A DNA stretch of 64,000 nucleotides, taken from NCBI GenBank assembly GCA_038225855.1, contig JBBRQU010000008.1, forward strand, positions 1 to 64,000. Reading direction: 5' to 3'. Within the stretch, counting starts at the first letter, position 1; each line of letters starts with the position of its first letter. This document shows positions 23,343-31,100 of the stretch, piece by piece. The notes beneath the pieces are model-generated. The model was not told the origin of the DNA, ran no database searches, and saw only the letters and a list, made by a program, of their open reading frames with translations. Origin of the DNA: CAHJXF01 sp038225855 (GTDB lineage Bacteria; Pseudomonadota; Gammaproteobacteria; Burkholderiales; Burkholderiaceae_D). A program made the translations under genes and the position numbers.

Positions 23343-24490
23343 TACGCGCGCGCGCGTTCGAACATCGACACGATGCGGCCATCGTCGGGCTTCGCACGAC
23401 CTTCGAGCAAGTCGCGATAGATCTGTTCGACCGCGGCCGGCCCTGCGCCCTGCGTGACGTTCATCCACGGCTTCACGGGATCGACGACGCGCGCGGTGAA
23501 CGCTTGCCATGCATCCGCGAAGCGCCGCTGAAAGCCTTCGGCGCCCCACTCGGCGCTGCGCTTCTTGATCTGCGCCGGCGCGAAAAAGAAGGTCGGCCTG
23601 GCACCGGGCAGCGGTTCGCTGTCGCCGCTCTCGCTTGCGCGCTCGGCGTCCCAGTGCGACGAGCCGACCGCGCAGCTATAACGCATCGCGTCGCGAAAGT
23701 GGCGATGCAGCTTCGCGCGCAACACGCGATCGCCTGCGAAGTCCACGTACACGACCGGAAGGTTCGCGGCCAACGAGGCGATCGCATCGTAAGTCACCAC
23801 GCGGTCATAGCAACCGAGACCTTCGACGAAGCGCACGTTGCCCGGCGACGTGAGCGCGATCACTTCGGGACCTTCGGGCCGCCGCAACGACAGTTGCCAC
23901 GCGAGGCCGTACGCGGTCTTGCTCGATGCACTCGAAAGCATCACCGCACGCGCGCCGAAGAAGTCGTTGTCGCCGAGAAAATCGTCGATCACGAACGACG
24001 TGACGAAGAGCGGCCGCAGCAGCATCTGCAGGTCTTCGCGCCTGGCGTCGTAGAGCGCGTCGGCGCTGTTGCGCGTGTACTGGTTGTAGAGCGCATGCAG
24101 CTTCTCGCGATGAAGGCTGCCATCGGTGAAGCCGCTGTCCTTCACGCGCTGCGGCTGCATCACGACGTGCGTGGACATCGGGAAGTAGCCATAGAAGCGT
24201 TCGCCGAGCGCGACGCCTGCGCACTTCGACGCGAGCACCGTGCCGAAACCCCATACCGGAACGCGGCCCCAGCCGTCTTCGTTCGAGGGAAAGAAATCCC
24301 AGTACGACATCGCATCGCCGAAGGCCGCGTAGGTGACGTTGTTGGCGGTCATCGCGAAGCGATCGACCTGCATCAGCACCGCGCCGTCGGCGAGCGTCGA
24401 GGCGAGAGGCAGGGAGTGAACGCGCGTCACGTGAAGATCGTCGCGACGCACGAGGAAATCGATCGAGTGGTTCGGACTGGATGCGATCAT
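23342..24490 (-). CDS. DUF2855 family protein (MDR-like)
   Basis: A 382-residue protein of the DUF2855 family, which has the fold of medium-chain dehydrogenases but lacks the zinc motif. Seen here are ADGAVLMQVDRFAMTANNVT near the N-terminus, the pattern VPVWGFGTVLASKCAGVALG, and a Rossmann-like VMLSSASSKTAYGLAWQL in the middle. No function is established for the family. Coupled by TAATG to the downstream MFS gene. It is divergent from the aldo/keto reductase gene with about 60 bases between starts. Confidence 0.8.
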   Translation of the reverse strand: MIASSPNHSIDFLVRRDDLHVTRVHSLPLASTLADGAVLMQVDRFAMTANNVTYAAFGDAMSYWDFFPSNEDGWGRVPVWGFGTVLASKCAGVALGERFYGYFPMSTHVVMQPQRVKDSGFTDGSLHREKLHALYNQYTRNSADALYDARREDLQMLLRPLFVTSFVIDDFLGDNDFFGARAVMLSSASSKTAYGLAWQLSLRRPEGPEVIALTSPGNVRFVEGLGCYDRVVTYDAIASLAANLPVVYVDFAGDRVLRAKLHRHFRDAMRYSCAVGSSHWDAERASESGDSEPLPGARPTFFFAPAQIKKRSAEWGAEGFQRRFADAWQAFTARVVDPVKPWMNVTQGAGPAAVEQIYRDLLEGRAKPDDGRIVSMFERARA

Positions 24491-24549
24491 GGTCGGAGTG
24501 TGGCAGGGTCATCTGCCGATACGAAGTCGTCGTGAACCGAGGATTGTGG

Positions 24550-25431
24550 ATGATGATGAAGACCGTTGCACTACCCACAGGAGAAGCCGTGCCTGCCTTG
24601 GGGCTGGGCACGTGGATGATGGGCGAATCCGCCGGCGCGCGCCCGAAAGAAATCGCCGCGATCCGCCATGCGATCGATTGCGGTTATCGCCTCTTCGACA
24701 CGGCCGAGATGTACGGCGAAGGCGGAGCCGAGACGATACTCGGCAAGGCGCTCGCCGATGCGATGCGATCGAACGCCGTCAAGCGCGAAGACCTCATCGT
24801 CGTCAGCAAGGTCTATCCGCATCACGCCGACACCGAGGGCGTGATCGCCGCGTGCGAGGCCAGCCGCAAGCGTCTGGGCCTCGACACCATCGACGTCTAT
24901 CTGCTGCACTGGCGCGGTTCGGTGTCACTTGCCGAAACCGTCGATGCCTTCGAGACGATCAAGGTGAACGGTGCGATCCGGCACTGGGGCGTGAGCAACT
25001 TCGATGTCGATGACTTGCGCGAACTCGAAGCGCTCGACACTGCGCGTACCTTGTCTCGCCGCCGAGCCGCCTGCGTGATCAACCAGATCTATTACGCACT
25101 CGATGAGCGCGGCGCCGAGTTCAGTCTCCTGGCTTATCAACGCAGCTTGCGCATGCCGATGATGGCCTACTGCCCGCTAGGGCGCGGCGCGCTGGCGAAG
25201 AACAGGACGCTGATGCGACTCGGTGAGGCGCGTGGCGTCACAGCCGCGCAGATCGCGCTCGCTTGGGTGATGCAGCATCCCGACGTGATCGCGATCCCGA
25301 AGGCGGTCGATCACCGACATCTGGCGGAGAACATCGCTGCGGCCGACATGGTGTTGAGCCAGGCCGAACTCACGCAGATCGATGCCGCGTTCGAACCGCC
25401 ATCGAAGAAGCAAACGCTTGCGATGGTGTGA
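24550..25431 (+). CDS. Aldo/keto reductase
   Basis: A 293-residue NADPH-dependent oxidoreductase. The catalytic tetrad is visible: Asp and Tyr in RLFDTAEMYGEGGAE, Lys in IVVSKVYPHH, and His in VYLLHWRG. The substrate loop AIRHWGVSNFDV and cofactor segment PKAVDHRHLAEN follow. Three ATG codons sit in a row at 24550-24558; GAGGA lies a few bases upstream, so the first is chosen. It is followed 54 bases on by the carboxyltransferase fusion in the same direction. Substrate unknown. Confidence 0.9.
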   Translation: MMMKTVALPTGEAVPALGLGTWMMGESAGARPKEIAAIRHAIDCGYRLFDTAEMYGEGGAETILGKALADAMRSNAVKREDLIVVSKVYPHHADTEGVIAACEASRKRLGLDTIDVYLLHWRGSVSLAETVDAFETIKVNGAIRHWGVSNFDVDDLRELEALDTARTLSRRRAACVINQIYYALDERGAEFSLLAYQRSLRMPMMAYCPLGRGALAKNRTLMRLGEARGVTAAQIALAWVMQHPDVIAIPKAVDHRHLAENIAAADMVLSQAELTQIDAAFEPPSKKQTLAMV

Positions 25432-25485
25432 CGGCTCATTGCGAACCGCATTGCTGGCGTCATCACTCCACTACCGAACTGTCCC

Positions 25486-27363
25486 ATGACATCGACCGAC
25501 ATCGTCACACCGATCAGCGCCACGATCGTCGAGATCACGGTCGCGAAGGGCGCCGCGATTCGCGAACGGCAAGTGGTCGTCATCGTCGAGGCGATGAAGA
25601 TGGAGCACGAAATCCGCTGCGATCGCGATGGCGTCGTCGACGAGGTCTGCGTGGTGGCGGGCGATGTGGTCGAGGAGGGGGCCGTGTTGCTGCGCGTCGC
25701 ATCGCACGACGACGCGCAGCCCTCGATAGCCGGTGGTCGCGAACGCGTCGCTGCGCCGGCCATCGAACGAACGAGCACGAACGCAGCGATGCGCGCCGAT
25801 CTTTCGACGACGCTCGCACGTCATGCATTGACGCAAGACGACGCGCGCCCCGACGCGATCGCGAAACGTCACGCGCTCGGCCTGCGCAGCGCGCGCGAGA
25901 ACATCGCGCATCTCTGCGACGCGGGCAGCTTGATCGAGTACGGAGCGCTCGCGGTCGCCGCGCAGAGCGCACGTCGCAGCGCCGACGATCTGATGAGGAA
26001 CACGCCGGCCGATGGCATGGTGACCGGCATAGCCACGATCAATAGCGCTCTGTTCGACGGCACCGGCAAGGGCTGCGGCACGCGCTGCGTGGTGATGGCC
26101 TACGACGCGACCGTGCTCGCGGGCACGCAGGGCTTTCGCAATCATCAGAAGACCGACCGCATGCTGGTCATCGCATACCAGCAGCGCTTGCCGGTGGTGC
26201 TGTTCGCCGAAGGCGGCGGTGGACGGCCGGGCGACGTGGACATGGCAATCGTCGCGGGCCTGCACGTGCCGACCTTCGCGAGCTATGCACGCCTGTCGGG
26301 CCACGTGCCGATCGTGGCAATCGTGGCGGGCCGCTGCTTCGCGGGCAACGCGGCGCTCGCCGGTTGCAGCGATGTCATCATCGCCACGCGCAACAGCAAC
26401 CTCGGCATGGGCGGACCCGCGATGATCGAAGGCGGCGGGCTCGGACGATTTGCGCCCGAAGAGATCGGATCCGCTGCAGTCCACGCGGCGCAAGGCTCGA
26501 TCGATGTGCTGGTCGACGACGAAGCCGAAGCCGTCGACGTCGCCAAGCGCTACCTCGCGTTCTTTCAAGGTCGCCTCGCTCGGTGGAGCGTCGGCGACCA
26601 ATCCGCGCTGCGCGACGCGTTGCCCGAGAATCGCGTGCGCGCCTACGATGTTCGCAAGCTGGTCGACGCGCTGGTCGACGTCGATTCGCTGCTCGAACTT
26701 CGTCCGCAATTCGGCGCTGCAATTCTCACCACGCTCGCGCGCATCGAGGGACGAGCCGTCGGCCTGATCGTCAGCAACTCCACGGTGCAGGGCGGCGCGA
26801 TCGATGCCGACGCCGCCGACAAGGCCGCGCGCTTCATGCAACTGTGCGACACGCATGGACTGCCGCTCGTATCGCTGATCGATACGCCCGGTTTCATGGT
26901 CGGACCCGAGATCGAAGCGCGCGCGCAAGTGCGACACGTGAGCCGCATGTTCGTCACCGGCGCGCAGTTGCGCGTGCCGTTCTTCGCCGTGATCCTGCGC
27001 AAGGGCTATGGACTCGGCGCCATGGCGATGACGGCCGGCGGATTCCACGCGCCGCTCGCGACGGTCGCATGGCCCACCGGCGAATTCGGCGCGATGGGAC
27101 TCGAAGGCGCAGTCAAGCTCGGCTATCGGAAGGAACTCGAAGCCGCGTCTGACGACGACGCGCGCGACGCGCTCTACGCGAAACTTGTCGCTGAACATTA
27201 CGAACGCGGCGGCGCGCTCAACATGGCGGCGACCCTGGAGATCGATGCGGTGATCGATCCGGCCGAGACGCGCGCGTGGCTCGCACTCGGGCTCGCATCG
27301 GCGTCGCTGCATAAGCGTGAGCCCCGGCACGATGGCGAGCGCCGGTTTGTCGATCCGTGGTGA
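25486..27363 (+). CDS. Biotinyl-carrier/carboxyltransferase fusion (acyl-CoA carboxylase type)
   Basis: A 625-residue protein. Residues 1-75 form a biotinyl domain with the biotin-attachment motif EAMKMEHE (Lys38). From about residue 120 follows a carboxyltransferase of the PccB/AccD5 kind: VVMAYDATVLAGTQGFRNHQ, then GGGGRPGDVD with the acyl-CoA-binding glycines, SDVIIATRNSNLGMGGPAMI, and in the second half VSLIDTPGFMVGPEIE and ILRKGYGLGAMAMTAGG. The biotin carboxylase component is missing from the protein and from the window. It should carry CO2 from a carboxylase encoded elsewhere to an acyl-CoA. The order carrier-then-transferase in one chain without the carboxylase is unusual. Codon use is like its neighbours. 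Confidence 0.85.
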   Translation: MTSTDIVTPISATIVEITVAKGAAIRERQVVVIVEAMKMEHEIRCDRDGVVDEVCVVAGDVVEEGAVLLRVASHDDAQPSIAGGRERVAAPAIERTSTNAAMRADLSTTLARHALTQDDARPDAIAKRHALGLRSARENIAHLCDAGSLIEYGALAVAAQSARRSADDLMRNTPADGMVTGIATINSALFDGTGKGCGTRCVVMAYDATVLAGTQGFRNHQKTDRMLVIAYQQRLPVVLFAEGGGGRPGDVDMAIVAGLHVPTFASYARLSGHVPIVAIVAGRCFAGNAALAGCSDVIIATRNSNLGMGGPAMIEGGGLGRFAPEEIGSAAVHAAQGSIDVLVDDEAEAVDVAKRYLAFFQGRLARWSVGDQSALRDALPENRVRAYDVRKLVDALVDVDSLLELRPQFGAAILTTLARIEGRAVGLIVSNSTVQGGAIDADAADKAARFMQLCDTHGLPLVSLIDTPGFMVGPEIEARAQVRHVSRMFVTGAQLRVPFFAVILRKGYGLGAMAMTAGGFHAPLATVAWPTGEFGAMGLEGAVKLGYRKELEAASDDDARDALYAKLVAEHYERGGALNMAATLEIDAVIDPAETRAWLALGLASASLHKREPRHDGERRFVDPW

Positions 27364-27814
27364 CGCGATTCATGCGACGCGCTGACGTCTCAATTGGAAT
27401 TGCAGCATCCGTCGCAAGCGTCGGTAAGCGATAGGCAGCTACCGGCCAGAAGCCGGTACTCGTCGAAGGCGGCTTTAGGGGAGACCCTCTTCGAGCAGAT
27501 CGGTCCTATGCCGTACCTGGCCTTGCGGCCAAGACCGCTTCCAGTGCTTTCAGGCGAAGGTCTCGAGGGGCGCTGTGTGGGTCGGAACTTGATCAGCTTC
27601 CCCCTAGATGTTGTGTTGCCGTTTCGTCATGCCTTGCCTATAGTTAACTCCAAGGATGAATGAGGCATCGTAAGTGAAAGCTCTGGTGCACTTCGTCCGA
27701 CGGTTGTGACGCTCGCGCTTGGCTGTCGATCGGCTTGGCATGAGTCCCGATGTTTTCTCCGGCGGGAGGCGACCATCGGGTCCACGCCGTGTTCGAGCCA
27801 TCGAAAGGATCGCC
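27364..27814. other. Non-coding stretch with no clear gene
   Basis: About 450 bases. A small inverted repeat, ACCGGCCAGAAGCCGGT, lies near 27440-27456. No open frame with coding character was found. It probably holds the promoter of the small peptide gene at 27815 but no convincing -35/-10 pair stands out. Confidence 0.4.
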
Positions 27815-27950
27815 ATGGATTTCATCGAGCGCATTTTTGGATTCTCACCGGACGGGTGGGTCCGGCGCCTTCGAGTTCATGCTATTTGTGTTTCCGATCG
27901 CTGGCCTTTGCCTCCTCTACCGGCGCAGGTCGCGCTCACGCAAGCGCTGA
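27815..27950 (+). pseudogene. Small membrane peptide gene with one-base insertion
   Basis: ATG at 27815 has AAAGGA 5 bases upstream. The first frame gives MDFIERIFGFSPDG and then goes astray. Dropping one G of the run at 27854-27860 restores GGSGAFEFMLFVFPIAGLCL followed by LYRRRSRSRKR and a TGA at 27948. The corrected product is 44 residues: a short amphipathic start, a glycine hinge, one membrane helix and a basic tail. I recall similar short proteins (DFIE..F...PDGGSGA..) in betaproteobacteria, of unknown function. Either the gene is freshly broken or the extra G is an error. Confidence 0.6.
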
Positions 27951-28126
27951 CAGTCCGGTAGGAAAGCCTGCCCGTTCCCACCCGTGAACTTGACCCGTCA
28001 CGGCCCCTGGGAGCGGATCGTCCACATCAACATCGCGGCGCGCCGTTAGTTCCAACCACACCACGCTCCGACGCCGGACGGCGCCGGCTCAGCCGATCGT
28101 CACCTCCAATTTCCGCGGGAGCACAT

Positions 28127-31100
28127 ATGGCCCTCATCGAAGACGTCAGTCCCAAGGCCAACTCCGATATCAAAGGACAGTTCGTCGCCGGCCGGATGCT
28201 GTCACTGGCCAGCTCAGAGGACGGACAGATCGTGTTCACTGGCTCTTTGTCGAGCGCGTTGTGGAAATCCGAAGACGGCGGCCGCACGTTCGATCAGATT
28301 GCGTGGCCGCAACCGCCGGAGGGCCAGTTCGGCATGCCCGGTGCCATCGGCGGGTTTTGCGTGACAGACATCGCCGTGTCACCCGAGTCGGGTCGGTGGC
28401 GTCCCGATCGCGCGCCGATCCTCATGGCTGATCTCACCGGCACGGGCCGCGCCGATATCGTCGGCTTCGGCGAAACGGGCGTCTGGACCGCGCTCGGCAA
28501 CGGCGACGGCACGTTCCAGCCACCGCGCGTTGTCCTGGCCGATTTCGGATTGCAGGCAGGTGGCTGGGAGGTCACGAAACACCCGCGGATGGTCGCGGAC
28601 GTGACTGGCGACGGGCTCGCGGACATCGTGGGCTTCGGCGACGCCGGTGTGTACATCGCACGCGGCAACGGCGACGGCACGTTCCAAGCGCCGACGCTCG
28701 TGCTCAAGGACTTCGGCTACGACCACGGTTGGCGTGTAGACAAGCACCCGCGCGTGCTCGCGGACATCCGCGGACTGGGCCGGCTGGACATCGTCGGTTT
28801 CGGCGACGCGGGCGTGTACATCGCGTTTAGCAACGGCGACGGCACCTTTGCTTTTCAACCGGTACCGGTCATTGCCGACTTCGGCCATGACCAGGGCTGG
28901 CGCGTCGAGAAACATCCGCGATTCGCGGCCGACGTACGCGGGCTTGGGCGCGCGGACATCGTCGGCTTCGGCGACGCCGGCGTGTACATCGCGTTCAGCA
29001 ACGGCAATGGCACGTTCAGCTATCAACCGGTGCCCGTCCTCAACGATTTCGGCTACGACCAGGGCTGGCGCGTCGAGAAACATCCGCGCATGCTCGCTGA
29101 CGTCAGAGGCCTCGGACGCGCGGACATCGTGGGCTTCGGCGAAGCCGGCGTGTACGTCGCGCTAAGCAACGGCAGCGGCGGGTTCGACTTTCAGCCGGTG
29201 CCGATCATTCCCGATCTTGGCTACGACCATGGGTGGCGGGTCGACAAGCATCCGCGCCTCCTGGGAGACGTGAGAGGTCTCGGTCGCGCGGACATCATAG
29301 GCTTCGGCGACGCCGGGGTGTACGTCGCGTTGAGCAATGGCGATGGCACGTTCAGCTTTCAGCCACAGACGGTCATCGGGGATTTCAGCTACGACCACGG
29401 CTGGCGCGTCGATCGGCACGTGCGCGTACTCGCGGATCTGCGCGGCGTCGGCCGCGCGGACATCGTCGGTTTCGGCGACGCGGGAGTGTGGGTCTCGCTC
29501 GCAAACCGGGACGGCAGCTATCAGCTGCCGCAATTCGTGCTCGCGAACTTCGGGTTCCAGCTCACGGTATTGGCGATCATGCGAACCGACCGGGAGTCCG
29601 ATGACAGCGGCATCTGGCGATCGTCAGATGGCGGCAACACCTGGGCGCGCGTGCATCAGTTTCCGAAGTTGTCGACTTCCTCCGGGCAGCCGTTTCTGCC
29701 GCCCGCCGGCCAGCTCGTGTGGGCGCCGGGGACCGGCCACCTGGTGTTCGCGGCCGGCACCAGCGCGCTGGCAATCAGCGTCGACAGCGGCGCGACGTTT
29801 CAGAACGTGGTGGCCACGGCGCCCGGTCAGTTCGCGCGCATCAACCACGTCTCGGCGGCCGTCACGCCGGCCGGCAGTCTGAAGCCGGCGGTGGTCTACG
29901 CGCTGGGCGACAGTCAGATGTTCGTGTCCTTCGACGGCGGCGCCAACTGGAAGATGGATCTCGGACAGATTCCGCCGCGTATCGGCGGCGCCGTCGGTCT
30001 CGCCAATCAGCCGGCTGCCAGCGTGATGGTCGTGTCGCCGCGCTCGCTGTTCGAGGTCTTCGTCGCGGGGAATGAGGTCGACAACGCCGACACGCAAAGC
30101 CACAGACTGCTCCGCGCGGACTACTCGCAGTTCCCCACCACGCAGGCGTCGACGTGGGAAGACGTCGTGCTGCCGAACATCGGTGACCAATTCAGCGGCA
30201 ACGTCTTCCTGAAAGCGACGCAGCCGGGACATGGCAACGTGCTTTTCTACAATCCGCAGCGCGCCAGGACATTCGTGGGGCCACTGGATCCACAAGACGC
30301 CTCCGATTGGCGCACGCTCGACGACGGCCACGTCTGTCATCAGGACCTGCACGGCGTGTTTCTGTCGGCCGCGTTCCGGGGCACGTTCGAAGACGGCGAG
30401 TACAAGGCGAGCGGCATGGTCTGGATGACGAGCGACGGCGGCGTCCACTGGAGCGACGACGGCGGCCGGCGCTTCCAGAATTCAGCCGGCGTGAACTCGC
30501 TCTCGTGCGTGAACGTCGCAGGCGTCGCGATCGAGGGTCAAGCCCCGGCGATGTCGATCAACACGGGCGACAACGACGGCTTCTACACAATGGACGGCGG
30601 TGCGCACTGGCACTCGCAGGACTACGGCGGCGGCGACGATGACTGTTCGTTCGCGGATCCGCTGCGGCCGCACTCGATGCTGGTCTTCACGCCGCGGTGG
30701 AACGAGTTCGTGAACAACGACGGCAGCCGACGAACGGGCGAGACCGTGGCGCTCTATGACACCACCGTCGGCGGAATTCCCGACTCGCCGAAGAACGCGC
30801 CGAACCGGCACATGGTGCCTGGGCCGCCATATCTCGTCCCCAACGATCCGCGATCGAGCTCGATCTCCGGCAACATCTGGAACGCAAACAGCGGATTCGG
30901 ATCGAACGGCTTCCGGCCGATTGTGCTCAATCTCGCGGACGACGACCCGACGGCGCCCGGCGACTACGTATTCATCCGCTTCAACGCGATGACGCCGACG
31001 GTGCTGCTGCGCACACAGGCGCTGCGCGACATCGACGACCGCAACGAGTGGCAGACGCCCGGCGCGTGGCGCGTGGACAAGCACCCGCGCGTCCTCGCCG

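Noticed and set aside
25471..27330. A 619-codon minus-strand frame opposite the carboxyltransferase fusion
   Set aside because: The sense strand encodes clear biotinyl and carboxyltransferase motifs; the antisense product has no domain.
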